DNA of 64,000 bases from JAPWJZ01 sp964575605. Lineage in GTDB: Bacteria > Pseudomonadota > Alphaproteobacteria > Micavibrionales > UBA2020. The notes under the pieces were generated by a model, which did no database searches, was not told the DNA's origin, and saw only the letters and a list, made by a program, of their open reading frames with translations. A program made the position numbers and the translations under genes. Shown here piece by piece: positions 51,977-60,044 of the stretch (position 1 is the first letter of the stretch; each line of letters opens with the position of its first letter). The DNA lies in NCBI GenBank assembly GCA_964575605.1, contig CAZNRN010000010.1, positions 52,845 through 116,844 of the forward strand. Reading direction: 5' to 3'.

Positions 51977-53544
51977 TCGGCCAAAGCTTCGACAGCTTTT
52001 TCGGTCGGATGGCCGGGGGTGCGTTTCGCAACCTTGACGAAGGGCAGCAGCAGTATCGCGGCGAAAACCACGAACATCATGGCCTTGAAATCGTTCAGGT
52101 ACGATATGGCCGCCGCCTGACGCGTGACTTCGGCGTTCAGCATGGCGAGTCCGGCTTCGGAATAGTTATTGATCGGCAGCTGCGGCAACAATCCCGACAC
52201 GGCGCGCGGCAGATTGAAGTAATTGATACGCTCGCCCAGTTCGGCATGGTTGATCTGCGTATAGCGCGCCAGCATGGCGACCATAACCGAAATGCCGATG
52301 CTGCTGCCGATGTTGCGCACAAGGCTGAAAACCCCCGCCGCGTCGTTGCGGTAATGTTTGGGCAGCGTCGCATAGGCGACCGCCGTCAGCGGCACGAAGA
52401 CGAAACCCATGCCGAAGCCCTGCAGCAGGCCGGAACGGACGATCATTTCCTGCGACACTTCAAGGTTGAACTGGCTCATCTGCCAGAGCGAAAGGCCCAT
52501 CAGCGACAGCCCCGTGGCAATCATGAAGCGCACGTCGACCTTGCCCATCAGCTTGCCCGCCAGCGTCATCGATATGGCGGTGCCAATGCCGCGCGGCGCG
52601 AGGACGAGGCCCGTGGTGACGACGGGATAGCCCATCAGGCCTTCTAGGAACGGCGGCAGCAGCGCCATGGTGGCGAGCAATATAATGCCCATGACGAACA
52701 TGAACATCAGGCTGAAGGTATAGTTGCGGTCGCGGAACATCGCGGGGTCGATAAAGGGTTTTTCGACGGTCAGGATGTGGATAATGAACATATAGAACGC
52801 CGCACCCGCCAGCAGCAGTTCGGTGATGATTTCGGGCGAGGAGAGCCAGTCCTTGCTCTCGCCCCTGTCCAGCGCAAGCTGCAGGCTGCACAGGAAGACG
52901 CTGAGCATGATAAAGCCGAAGGTATCGAAGCGGCGCAGTTTATCGATCACCGTTTCCTTCATGAAAGCGAAGATGCCGAAGGCCGCAAGGATGCCGATGG
53001 GCAGGTTGATGAAGAACACCCAGCGCCAGTGGAAATTCTCGGTAATCCAGCCGCCCAGCGTCGGGCCCAAAATCGGCCCCAGCATGACGCCGACGCCCCA
53101 GACAGCCATGGCGCTGGCGTGGCGTTTGGGCGGGTTGATGTCGAGCAGCACGGCCTGAGACAACGGCACCAGCCCTGCGCCGAACACGCCCTGGAAAAGG
53201 CGGAAGGCCACCATTTCGGGCAGGTTGGTTGCGATGCCGCAGAGCACCGAGGTAATAGTGAAGCCGATAACGGCAATCAGGAAGAGCCTGCGCCGCCCGA
53301 CCTTGGCCGCCAGCACGCCCGAGGGCGCGGTCATCACGGCGGCCGCGATGATATAGGACGTCAGCACCCAGCTTATCTGGTCCTGGGTCGCCGACAATTC
53401 GCCCTGCATATGCGGCAGGGCGACGTTGGCAATCGTGGTGTCCAGCGCCTGCATGATGGTCGCCAGCATGACGGACAGGGTGATGAAGCCCTTATGCGGG
53501 ACCTCGACCCAGTCGTCGGTATTGCTGGCGGCCGTGGCGCTCAT
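51973..53544 (-). CDS. emrB: EmrB/QacA-type MFS multidrug efflux protein (DHA2)
   Basis: 523 residues, 14-helix DHA2 family. Motif blocks: FITLSVMLATIMQALDTTIANVALP (helix 1), GVLAAKVGRRRLF (motif A, G-x3-A-x-VGRRR), WRWVFFINLPIG (motif G/C), and LAPRGIGTAI. It exports hydrophobic compounds through the outer membrane together with EmrA. Last gene of marR-emrA-emrB, 1 bp after emrA. Confidence 0.93.
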   Translation of the reverse strand: MSATAASNTDDWVEVPHKGFITLSVMLATIMQALDTTIANVALPHMQGELSATQDQISWVLTSYIIAAAVMTAPSGVLAAKVGRRRLFLIAVIGFTITSVLCGIATNLPEMVAFRLFQGVFGAGLVPLSQAVLLDINPPKRHASAMAVWGVGVMLGPILGPTLGGWITENFHWRWVFFINLPIGILAAFGIFAFMKETVIDKLRRFDTFGFIMLSVFLCSLQLALDRGESKDWLSSPEIITELLLAGAAFYMFIIHILTVEKPFIDPAMFRDRNYTFSLMFMFVMGIILLATMALLPPFLEGLMGYPVVTTGLVLAPRGIGTAISMTLAGKLMGKVDVRFMIATGLSLMGLSLWQMSQFNLEVSQEMIVRSGLLQGFGMGFVFVPLTAVAYATLPKHYRNDAAGVFSLVRNIGSSIGISVMVAMLARYTQINHAELGERINYFNLPRAVSGLLPQLPINNYSEAGLAMLNAEVTRQAAAISYLNDFKAMMFVVFAAILLLPFVKVAKRTPGHPTEKAVEALAD

Positions 53545-53545
53545 G

Positions 53546-54598
53546 TTACTTCACCGCGGCTTCGGCTGTGTTGCCGCGCGGCATGTGGGGATACTCGCCC
53601 GTGTCGATCGTCACCTCCGCGCTCATGCCAGTGTGCAGGGGCGGATCGTCGTTTTTGCGGTCGGGGGAAATGCGCACGGCGATACGCTGCACGACCTTGA
53701 CCCAGTTGCCGGTCGCGTTCTGCGCGGGCAGGACGGAGAATTCGGCGCCCGTCGCGGGTGCGATGCTGCTGACCGTGCCTTCCCACTTGCGGCCGGGATA
53801 GGTGTCGATTTCGACTTCGGCTTTCTGGCCTTCGCGGATGTTGGTCAGCTCGGTTTCCTTGAAATTCGCCTCGATCCACAGCGTGCCGTCCTCGATGATG
53901 CCGACGGCGGGAACGCCCGCGGGCATATAGGCGCCCTCCCGCGGCATTTCACCAGTGGTGCCGTCGACCGGCGCATGCACGGTTGCGTGCGACAGGTTCA
54001 GCTTGGCGCTGTCGAGCGTTGCGACGGCGGCCTTGTACATCGGGTGCTCTTCAGCCGCGATATCGACGTTGCCCGCCAGCTTTGCACGAATGGCGGAAAG
54101 TTCCTGCTCCAGCTCGGCCATTTTGGAAGTGGCGACCTCAAGCTTGTTGGCGGCCTGGTCGACGCTTTCGGCGGAAACCGCGCCCTGCATACCCGGGCCC
54201 GTGCGGCGGCGGTAAAGCGCATTCGCGAGGTCACGGTCGGCCTTGGCGCTTTTCAGCTCTTCCGCTTTCTGGCGGGCGGAGGCCTTCAGCTGCTCTATAT
54301 CCGTGCGCACGACGTCGAGGTCGGACTGCGCTTTTTCAACTGCGATCTTAAATGTCGCGGGGTCGATTTCGAAAAGCACGTCGCCTTTATGAACCTGCTG
54401 GTGGTCGCCGACCTTGACGGCGACGAGCGCGCCTGAAACCTCGGGCGCGACCATGATTTTATTGGCCTTCACGTAGGAATTGTCGGTCGATATGAAGCGC
54501 CCCGAAAAGGCGTAAACCACGCCCGTCACGGCCAACATCGCCAGCACGCCCAGCGCCATGAACACACGGCCGATTTTTTTCTTTTTTTCTGCTGTCAT
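53546..54598 (-). CDS. emrA: EmrA/HlyD-type membrane-fusion adaptor
   Basis: 350 residues. N-terminal helix (FMALGVLAMLAVTGVVYAFSG), biotinyl-lipoyl-like domain (VKVGDHQQVHKGDVLFEIDP), a long coiled-coil hairpin (EKAQSDLDVVRTDIEQLKASARQ onward) and beta-barrel (NFKETELTNIREGQKAEVEIDTYPG). It bridges EmrB to an outer-membrane channel. It begins 1 bp after marR; start ATG at 54598. Confidence 0.94.
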   Translation of the reverse strand: MTAEKKKKIGRVFMALGVLAMLAVTGVVYAFSGRFISTDNSYVKANKIMVAPEVSGALVAVKVGDHQQVHKGDVLFEIDPATFKIAVEKAQSDLDVVRTDIEQLKASARQKAEELKSAKADRDLANALYRRRTGPGMQGAVSAESVDQAANKLEVATSKMAELEQELSAIRAKLAGNVDIAAEEHPMYKAAVATLDSAKLNLSHATVHAPVDGTTGEMPREGAYMPAGVPAVGIIEDGTLWIEANFKETELTNIREGQKAEVEIDTYPGRKWEGTVSSIAPATGAEFSVLPAQNATGNWVKVVQRIAVRISPDRKNDDPPLHTGMSAEVTIDTGEYPHMPRGNTAEAAVK

Positions 54599-54599
54599 C

Positions 54600-55079
54600 T
54601 TACCCTCCCGCGCTTGCGGATTTTTCCTGTTCTTCTTTTTCCATTGCCGCAGTCATATTCGCGCGCATGCGCGTGAGTATGTCGAGGAATTGTTCCTGTT
54701 CTTCCGTGCTGATGCCCTGCAGCGCCATGCCGCGGCACGATGCCCCGTGTTTGCGCAGTTCGGACATGATGGGTTCGGACTGCTTGGTCAAATATAACTG
54801 TACGGCGCGGCGGTCGGACGGATCGGCGCGGCGTTCCACCCAGCCTGCCGCCTGCATGCGGTCAATCAGGCGCGCGGCGCTGATCGGTTTTGTTTCCAGC
54901 GCATCGGCAAGATGGCACTGCCACATGCCGGGGTTGCGCAAAAGGATGGTGAGCGCGCGCCACTGCGCCTGTGTAAGGTCGAGCCCCTGCACGCGCCGGT
55001 TATAATTGACGCGCATCAGGCGCGCCACGTCCTGCAGCATAAAGCCAAGCGTTTCGAGGGGTTGTTTAGCGGGTGCCAT
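54600..55079 (-). CDS. MarR-family regulator of the emrAB operon
   Basis: 159 residues, winged-helix MarR. Visible: LTQAQWRALTILLRNPGMWQCHLADALETKPISAARLIDRMQAAGWVERR (recognition helix and wing), SDRRAVQLYLTKQ. It most likely represses its own operon through the 20-bp palindrome upstream and is released by a ligand, as EmrR/MprA. It has 1-bp spacing to emrA. Confidence 0.9.
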   Translation of the reverse strand: MAPAKQPLETLGFMLQDVARLMRVNYNRRVQGLDLTQAQWRALTILLRNPGMWQCHLADALETKPISAARLIDRMQAAGWVERRADPSDRRAVQLYLTKQSEPIMSELRKHGASCRGMALQGISTEEQEQFLDILTRMRANMTAAMEKEEQEKSASAGG

Positions 55080-55093
55080 CTTGCGAGTCCTTT

Positions 55094-55130
55094 ATTATAA
55101 GCATGCTTATAATTATACTAGCTTATAATA
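55094..55130. promoter_or_regulatory. MarR-type operator
   Basis: A perfect 20-bp palindrome ATTATAAGCATGCTTATAAT (55094-55113), followed by an imperfect second dyad (ATTATA-CTAGCT-TATAAT at 55112-55129) that shares its first bases. They lie 15 bp before the marR ATG and probably cover its promoter. Confidence 0.75.
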
Positions 55131-55153
55131 TGCAGACTTTCAAGTATTATGGA

Positions 55154-55172
55154 GCGGAAACCGGGTTTCCGC
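55154..55172. terminator. Hairpin after yceI
   Basis: GCGGAAACC and GGTTTCCGC form a 9-bp dyad, 32 bp after the yceI stop. The following minus-strand run is not U-rich, so termination is uncertain. Confidence 0.4.
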
Positions 55173-55203
55173 CCCATTAAGGCATTGTAATATCAGTGTT
55201 TAA

Positions 55204-55779
55204 TTATTGAACGGCGGCTTCAGCTTCGATTCCGATCTGCAGCTCGTCGCTGACCGCCGGCACGTATTTGTCGATGCCGAAGTCGGAGCGCTTGATGGTG
55301 GTGGTGGCGGAGAAGCCCGCGCTCTTTTTCTTGTTCATCGGGTTTTCGCCGATCTTGTTCAGTTTTACGTCGAGGGTCACGGGCTTGGTCACGCCATGCA
55401 GGGTCAGGTCGCCCAGCACTTTGGCCGCCTGCCCGCCTTCGGCCACTTCGACCTTGGTGCTCTTGAAGGTCGCTTCGGGGAATTTATCGGCGTTGAGGAA
55501 GCCTTCGGCCTTCAGGTGGTCATCGAACTGCGGGATGCCGGTTGCGAGGCTTTTGACGTCGATAGTGACGTTGACGCTGCTGTTGGCAGGCGATGCTTCA
55601 TCCAGCGTGACAGAGCCTTCCTTGATCGCAAAATGGCCCGAGGGGTTGGAGAAGCCGAAATGGTTGGCATGCCAAAGGATGTTGGTGTGGTTGGGGTCGA
55701 AGTTATAGGTTTCGGCGGCGGCGAAGGCCGGCCCCGACAGCATGACGAGCGCGGTCGCGGCAAGCAAAAGACATTTCAT
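55204..55779 (-). CDS. YceI-like periplasmic lipocalin-type protein
   Basis: 191 residues with a Sec signal peptide (MKCLLLAATALVMLSGPAFA). The YceI fold (YNFDPNHTNILWHANHFGFSNPSG, VTIDVKSLATGIPQFDDHLK, DLTLHGVTKPVTLDVKLNKIG, IKRSDFGIDKYVP) binds long-chain polyprenyl or lipid molecules. I start at the ATG at 55779 with AGGAGA seven bases upstream. Single-gene unit. Confidence 0.9.
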   Translation of the reverse strand: MKCLLLAATALVMLSGPAFAAAETYNFDPNHTNILWHANHFGFSNPSGHFAIKEGSVTLDEASPANSSVNVTIDVKSLATGIPQFDDHLKAEGFLNADKFPEATFKSTKVEVAEGGQAAKVLGDLTLHGVTKPVTLDVKLNKIGENPMNKKKSAGFSATTTIKRSDFGIDKYVPAVSDELQIGIEAEAAVQ

Positions 55780-55866
55780 AATAATCTCCTGTGATGGGTG
55801 AAGCAAAAAACCTGCCTTCCAATCATAGGTGCCGTGCGGCGTTTGTGTAGGGGGTCGCGAAAAAAA

Positions 55867-56667
55867 TCAGCCCGCTGCGACCTTGGCCGCTGCCGCCTTC
55901 GAGTTTTCGTAAGCGATGCGGATACCCTGCGAAACAATATCGGGCAGGATGGCGTCGAAGATTTTCTGGTCCTTGAACAGCTGCGAGAAACCGCCCGTAC
56001 CAATGACGACCGCCTCTTCGCCCGGGAACAATTCGTTTTTGTATCCCGCGACGATTTCCTTCATCGCGCCGAGGTGGCCGAAGTACAGGCCCCGCTGGAT
56101 GCATTCGCGCGTCGACTGGCCAAGGTAGGTTGGCGGCGTTTCGATGTCGACTTCCATCAGCTTGGCGGTGTTGGATTTCAGCGCCTCCATCGACAGCCTC
56201 ATGCCCGGCATGATGATGCCGCCCAGGAAATCCGCTTTCTTCGACACCGCGACCAGCGTGGTGGCCGTGCCGAGGTCGGCGATGATCAGGTTTTTCTGCG
56301 GGAAGGCCTCGACGCCGCCGATGGCGCCTGCGATCAAATCCGCGCCCACTTCGGCGGGGTTCTTGTACTTGATGTTGATGCCCGTCTTCACGCCCGCCTG
56401 AAGCACGAAGTATTCGGCCTTGGGAAAGTAATTGGCGAAGGCGTGGCGGATGGTGAAATTGCAGCTGGGCACGACCGAGCAGAGCGCGGTAACGCTGACC
56501 TTGTTATGGTCGATGCCGTTGGTTTCGAGGATATTGCGCAGAAAGATGCCGAACTGGTCCGCCGTGCCGATCTGGTGCGTGGCGTAGCGGAAACGGAGCC
56601 CCAGTTTCTTGCCTTCAAACAACGCGCCGACGATATGGGTGTTGCCGACGTCCAGACACAGTAACAT
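55867..56667 (-). CDS. coaX: Type III pantothenate kinase
   Basis: 266 residues. First step of CoA synthesis: pantothenate to 4'-phosphopantothenate. Acetate-kinase-superfamily motifs: DVGNTHIVGALFEGKK at the N-terminus, VGADLIAGAIGG, DLGTATTLVAVSKKADFLGG. Not inhibited by CoA in known members. I start at the ATG at 56667 (MLLCLDVGN), 16 bp after panC. It completes the pan operon. Confidence 0.93.
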   Translation of the reverse strand: MLLCLDVGNTHIVGALFEGKKLGLRFRYATHQIGTADQFGIFLRNILETNGIDHNKVSVTALCSVVPSCNFTIRHAFANYFPKAEYFVLQAGVKTGINIKYKNPAEVGADLIAGAIGGVEAFPQKNLIIADLGTATTLVAVSKKADFLGGIIMPGMRLSMEALKSNTAKLMEVDIETPPTYLGQSTRECIQRGLYFGHLGAMKEIVAGYKNELFPGEEAVVIGTGGFSQLFKDQKIFDAILPDIVSQGIRIAYENSKAAAAKVAAG

Positions 56668-56683
56668 GGTTGCTCCTAAATCC

Positions 56684-57466
56684 TTATGCTGCCCTCTCCT
56701 GTTTAACCTCGGACAGGGGCACGTTGTCAATAAGGCGCACGTCGCCGAGCCAGGCGGCCGCCAGCCGGCGGCCCCATTTCGTCGCGACATATTCGGGGCG
56801 GAAGCCCGATTCAGCGAGCTTTTTCATCACTTCCTCGTCCGAGAGGCCGCTTTTCAGAAGTCGGCTGATTTCGGTCGCTTTCTGGCGCTGTTCGGGGCTG
56901 AGGCGGCCGTTGCGGGAGGACAGCGCGAGGCCGTCGGCCTGCCTGATCGTCGGACAGGGCACGATTTCGGTCGGGACGAAAAACGCCTCGACCATCTTTT
57001 TTACCAGCGTTAGTTGCTGGAAATCCTTCTCGCCGAAATAGGCTTTGTCGGCCTGTGCGATGTTCAGCAGTTTCAGCACAACGGTCAGCATGCCCTCGAA
57101 ATGGCCGGGGCGAAATTCGCCTTCCAGTTCCTTGCTGATGACCTTTTCCTGCACCTGTACCTCGTATTTGTCGGGATACATTGCAGGTTCGTCGGGGTAG
57201 AGCACGTAATCGGCTCCCGCCTCTTCCAGCAGCTTCGCGTCGGCATCGAAGGTGCGCGCGTATTTCTCGTAGTCGCTGCGCTGGTTGAACTGCGTCGGGT
57301 TGACGAACAGGCTGACGATCACGTGGTCGTTTTCCGCCCGCGCGCGTTTCACCAGTTCGATATGGCCTTCGTGCAGGTTGCCCATCGTCGGCACGAAGCC
57401 GACCGAGCCCTTAAGCCCTTTGCGTTGCTTTTGCCAGCTTTTTGGATCCGAAACTATGGTCGGCAT
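56684..57466 (-). CDS. panC: Pantothenate synthetase
   Basis: 260 residues. Condenses pantoate with beta-alanine using ATP. HIGH-like motif TMGNLHEGH near residue 31 and the YFGEKDFQQLTLVKKMV segment (KFGEKDYQQ motif in other PanC proteins) with ALSSRNGRLS near 185. Its start lies inside the end of panB (56-bp overlap). The C-terminal part (SEVKQERAA) is slightly short compared with 280 residues typical, since the final helix is missing. Confidence 0.94.
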   Translation of the reverse strand: MPTIVSDPKSWQKQRKGLKGSVGFVPTMGNLHEGHIELVKRARAENDHVIVSLFVNPTQFNQRSDYEKYARTFDADAKLLEEAGADYVLYPDEPAMYPDKYEVQVQEKVISKELEGEFRPGHFEGMLTVVLKLLNIAQADKAYFGEKDFQQLTLVKKMVEAFFVPTEIVPCPTIRQADGLALSSRNGRLSPEQRQKATEISRLLKSGLSDEEVMKKLAESGFRPEYVATKWGRRLAAAWLGDVRLIDNVPLSEVKQERAA

Positions 57467-58235
57467 CGGGGAAGGCTCCTTTTCTCACTTCTTTATTATA
57501 GGTGTCGATAGCCTCGACGAAAATGCCCGCGCCGTCAATGTAGCGCTTGACGAATTTCGGCTTGAAGTCGGTGTTGAGGCCCAGCAGGTCCTGGAAGACC
57601 AGCACCTGCCCGTCGGTGTCGGGGCCCGCGCCGATGCCGATAGTGGCGATTTTCAGCTCGCGGGTGATTTTCGCGGCGAGATCCGAGGGTACGCATTCCA
57701 ATACCAATGCGAAGCAGCCCGCTTCCTGCAGCGCCAGCGCTTCTTCAAGCAGGCGGCGCGCGCTTTCATCGGTTTTGCCCTGCACATGGTAGCCGCCCAG
57801 CAGGTGGACGAACTGCGGCGTCAGGCCGATATGGCCCATCACAGGCACGCCTGAATCTGCAAGGTGCTGGATGAAACCGGTATTGCCAGAGGCGCCTTCC
57901 AGCTTCACCGCATGCGCGCCCGCCTGCATCAGCGATTGGACGGCGTTGACGTTGTCGGAGAGCGATTTGCGGTAGCTGAGGAACGGCAGGTCTCCGACGA
58001 TGAATTTCGATTTCGCCCCGCGCGCAACGGCGGCGGTATGCATGGTCATCATTTCAATGGTCGCCTGCACCGTGGTGGGATGGCCATGCATCGTCATCGA
58101 CAGGCTGTCGCCCACAAGGATACAGTCGGTGTCGGTCTTGTCGACGATCACGCCCGAGGTGTAATCGTAACACGTGACCATGGTGATCTTTTCACCGGCG
58201 GCTTTTTTCTTGTTAAAATCGAAAATGTTCATCAT
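57411..58235 (-). CDS. panB: 3-Methyl-2-oxobutanoate hydroxymethyltransferase
   Basis: 274 residues. Transfers a hydroxymethyl group from methylene-tetrahydrofolate to alpha-ketoisovalerate, giving ketopantoate. Motifs: MVTCYDYTSGVIVDKTDTDCILVGDSLSM, KLEGASGNTGFIQHLADSGVPVMGHIGLTPQ, GIGAGPDTDGQVLVFQDLLGL. Ten mer start MMNIFDFNK with AAGGAG eight bases before the first ATG (58235), which overlaps the upstream stop. The tail KLAKATQRA overlaps panC by 56 bp. Confidence 0.95.
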   Translation of the reverse strand: MMNIFDFNKKKAAGEKITMVTCYDYTSGVIVDKTDTDCILVGDSLSMTMHGHPTTVQATIEMMTMHTAAVARGAKSKFIVGDLPFLSYRKSLSDNVNAVQSLMQAGAHAVKLEGASGNTGFIQHLADSGVPVMGHIGLTPQFVHLLGGYHVQGKTDESARRLLEEALALQEAGCFALVLECVPSDLAAKITRELKIATIGIGAGPDTDGQVLVFQDLLGLNTDFKPKFVKRYIDGAGIFVEAIDTYNKEVRKGAFPDADHSFGSKKLAKATQRA

Positions 58236-59206
58236 GACGCTTTCTCCTTGAGATTTGCGAATTGTTTGAGCGAATAGGCTTTCACGAAGGCGTTGTAGAC
58301 GGCGTGGAATGCGTCGCCCTCCAAAGCCTTCAAATTCTTCTTGATGGTCTCGCTGTCGCCGCGCGCGAGGGGGCCGGTCAGCGCGTTTTTATAATTGCCG
58401 AGCAGGTTTTCGGTCTGCTGGCGCAGGTACATGTCGGCGGTATGCGGGGGGATGTCGAATTCGTCGTGCAGGCTGTCGAAAAGTTTCTGCCAGAGGATAC
58501 ACGAGAAATTACCCGCCATGACGCAGAGCGCATGGTACTTCGCCTTTTTCTGCGGCGAGAGGCGCACGGAAGGGTTGTGCAGGCCCGGCAGCAGCGCGCC
58601 AAAAGGCGGTGCCTTGGCATCGACAACAAAAGGAATAGCGAGGTATTTTTCGAGCGTGTAAAGCTCGGGCCCGAAGGTCATCAGCGGATGCGCGCCATAG
58701 GCTTTCTTCGTCACCAGCGCGCCCGAGAAATGAATGCGTTTCGCGGAAGGCAGGCCGCCCTTCAGCGCCTGCAGGCCATCGCCCAGTTTTTTCAGGCTGG
58801 CGGCATCCTTCACGTTGTGCGCCGCGCGCTCCAGTTGCGCAATCTGGCGCTTGCTGGCGGCGTTGAGGTCGTGCGATTTGGCGAAAGACTTCAACGCGGC
58901 TTCCATGTCTTTTACATGCGCGGGCGTGATGTCCTTCTGCAATGCGGCAAAGCCCGCGTTGAACATCTTGATATGCGCGCAGGGCGCGAGGTCGACGAGG
59001 TGCTCGTCGATGAAAGGCTCGATCGCGCTGTCCTTGATGGCGAGCAGGATATGCGTCGCATCGGTCGCGCGTTCGTGCAAAAGGCTGAGAGGCTGGCTGC
59101 GATCCCAGCGGGTGTACTGCTTGATTTTGAGGAGGTCGAAATAATGGCTTAAATGCCGCGCAACGCGGCCATTGCCTACAATCAGGTATTTAGGTACTTG
59201 TCGCAT
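58232..59206 (-). CDS. Rossmann/DUF2520 protein, candidate PanG-type ketopantoate reductase
   Basis: 324 residues. The N-terminus is a dinucleotide fold (YLIVGNGRVARHLSHYFDLL, G-x-G-x2-A), then HILLAIKDSAIEPFI, and the C-terminal helical part (PFGALLPGLHNP, YHALCVMAGNFSCILWQKLF) resembles DUF2520, the 6-phosphogluconate-dehydrogenase-like helical domain. It leads the operon, overlapping panB by four bases, with panC and coaX after it. No panE or ilvC is in the window, so a job as the ketopantoate reductase that turns ketopantoate into pantoate is likely, as proposed for PanG in Francisella. Function is inferred from context and fold. Confidence 0.72.
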   Translation of the reverse strand: MRQVPKYLIVGNGRVARHLSHYFDLLKIKQYTRWDRSQPLSLLHERATDATHILLAIKDSAIEPFIDEHLVDLAPCAHIKMFNAGFAALQKDITPAHVKDMEAALKSFAKSHDLNAASKRQIAQLERAAHNVKDAASLKKLGDGLQALKGGLPSAKRIHFSGALVTKKAYGAHPLMTFGPELYTLEKYLAIPFVVDAKAPPFGALLPGLHNPSVRLSPQKKAKYHALCVMAGNFSCILWQKLFDSLHDEFDIPPHTADMYLRQQTENLLGNYKNALTGPLARGDSETIKKNLKALEGDAFHAVYNAFVKAYSLKQFANLKEKAS

Positions 59207-59420
59207 CGATCAAGCCCGGTATTCAAAAGTACTTGGTATCGCCAAGTCGGTGCCCGTCATCAAGATCAGGCCTAAGATAATTATATGATACGCCGCTGCA
59301 CTGCGTCAAACAAGGCTTTCGGACTAGTAAAAAATCGCCTGATTCCAATACCTTAAAAACATCTAGACATAAGCAGGCGTTTGAGGTTATAAACGCCCGA
59401 TACCGCAGTTTGCTGCGTAT

Positions 59421-59496
59421 GCCCAGATAGCTCAGTTGGTAGAGCAGATGCCTGAAGAGCATCGTGTCGCTGGTTCGACTCCGGCTCTGGGCACCA
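59421..59496 (+). tRNA. tRNA-Phe (GAA)
   Basis: 76 bases including an encoded CCA. Acceptor GCCCAGA/TCTGGGC, D-arm with AGCTCAGTTGGTAGAGC, anticodon stem GATGC/GCATC around CTGAAGA (anticodon GAA), and T-arm loop TTCGACT. The cloverleaf is complete. No direct repeat of the 3' end or integrase is near, so it is not an integration site here. Confidence 0.97.
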
Positions 59497-59532
59497 CTTT
59501 CCCCCTCTTATTCAAATATTTAGACCTGCAGC

Positions 59533-59557
59533 GGAACACCCCGCTCCGCCATGCGTT
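59533..59557 (+). promoter_or_regulatory. EcfG-type general stress promoter of the 59594 gene
   Basis: GGAAC (59533-59537), 16 bp spacer, CGTT (59554-59557), a perfect match, 36 bp before the ATG at 59594. Confidence 0.78.
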
Positions 59558-59593
59558 GGAAAATCCAGAGCAATACTCACAAGGAGAAAACTG

Positions 59594-59980
59594 ATGAAAA
59601 AGGTAATTCTGGCAGCCGCAATGGTATCCGTACTGGCACTTGGCGTAGCCCCTGCCCTCGCCGCAGACACCGAATACAAATCGGAAGTCACCATCAAGAA
59701 AGATGATGATGGCGATAGCAAGGCCACTGTCGAAACGAAGTCCACCGACGAGGCCGGCACGACCACGAAGAGCGAGAAAACCATCAAGGTCGACAGCGAC
59801 GATGACGGCGATTACAAGAAAACCACCGAAACCGAAACCTCCGTCGACCCCAAAGGCATGTTCAACAAGACCGATGTGAAGGTGAAAGACACCGTCGAAG
59901 TCGATGACGGCAAAACCACCATCGAACATGAAAAGAAAATTGACGGCAAAACCGTCGAAGAAACTAAAACAGAGCAGTAA
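59594..59980 (+). CDS. Exported Lys/Asp/Thr-rich repeat protein
   Basis: 128 residues with a Sec signal peptide (MKKVILAAAMVSVLALGVAPALA). The mature protein is hydrophilic and repetitive: SEVTIKKDDDGDSKATVETKS, SEKTIKVDSDDDGDYKKTTETE and HEKKIDGKTVEETK, alternating Lys/Thr/Glu with DDDGD runs that may bind Ca2+. No family name. AAGGAG precedes the ATG by eight bases and an EcfG promoter lies upstream, so it is a general stress envelope protein. Confidence 0.7.
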   Translation: MKKVILAAAMVSVLALGVAPALAADTEYKSEVTIKKDDDGDSKATVETKSTDEAGTTTKSEKTIKVDSDDDGDYKKTTETETSVDPKGMFNKTDVKVKDTVEVDDGKTTIEHEKKIDGKTVEETKTEQ

Positions 59981-59996
59981 TCACTGCCTGACCAAT

Positions 59997-60031
59997 AAAA
60001 AACACGCCCCGCCTAAAGGGGCGTGTTTTTT
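59997..60031. terminator. Bidirectional terminator
   Basis: Stem AACACGCCCC/GGGGCGTGTT with a 7-base loop, AAAAAA on the left and TTTTTT on the right, 20 bp after the 59594 gene and 14 bp before the convergent 60045 gene. Confidence 0.88.
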
Positions 60032-60044
60032 ATTGTATTGCCAG

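Noticed and set aside
55154..55172. Hairpin between yceI and marR as a second operator
   Set aside because: GC-rich, not related to the palindromic AT-rich MarR site; more likely an RNA hairpin at the end of yceI.
59421..59600. tRNA-Phe as an integration site of a mobile element
   Set aside because: No integrase, no repeat of the tRNA 3' end, and the flanking genes look native.
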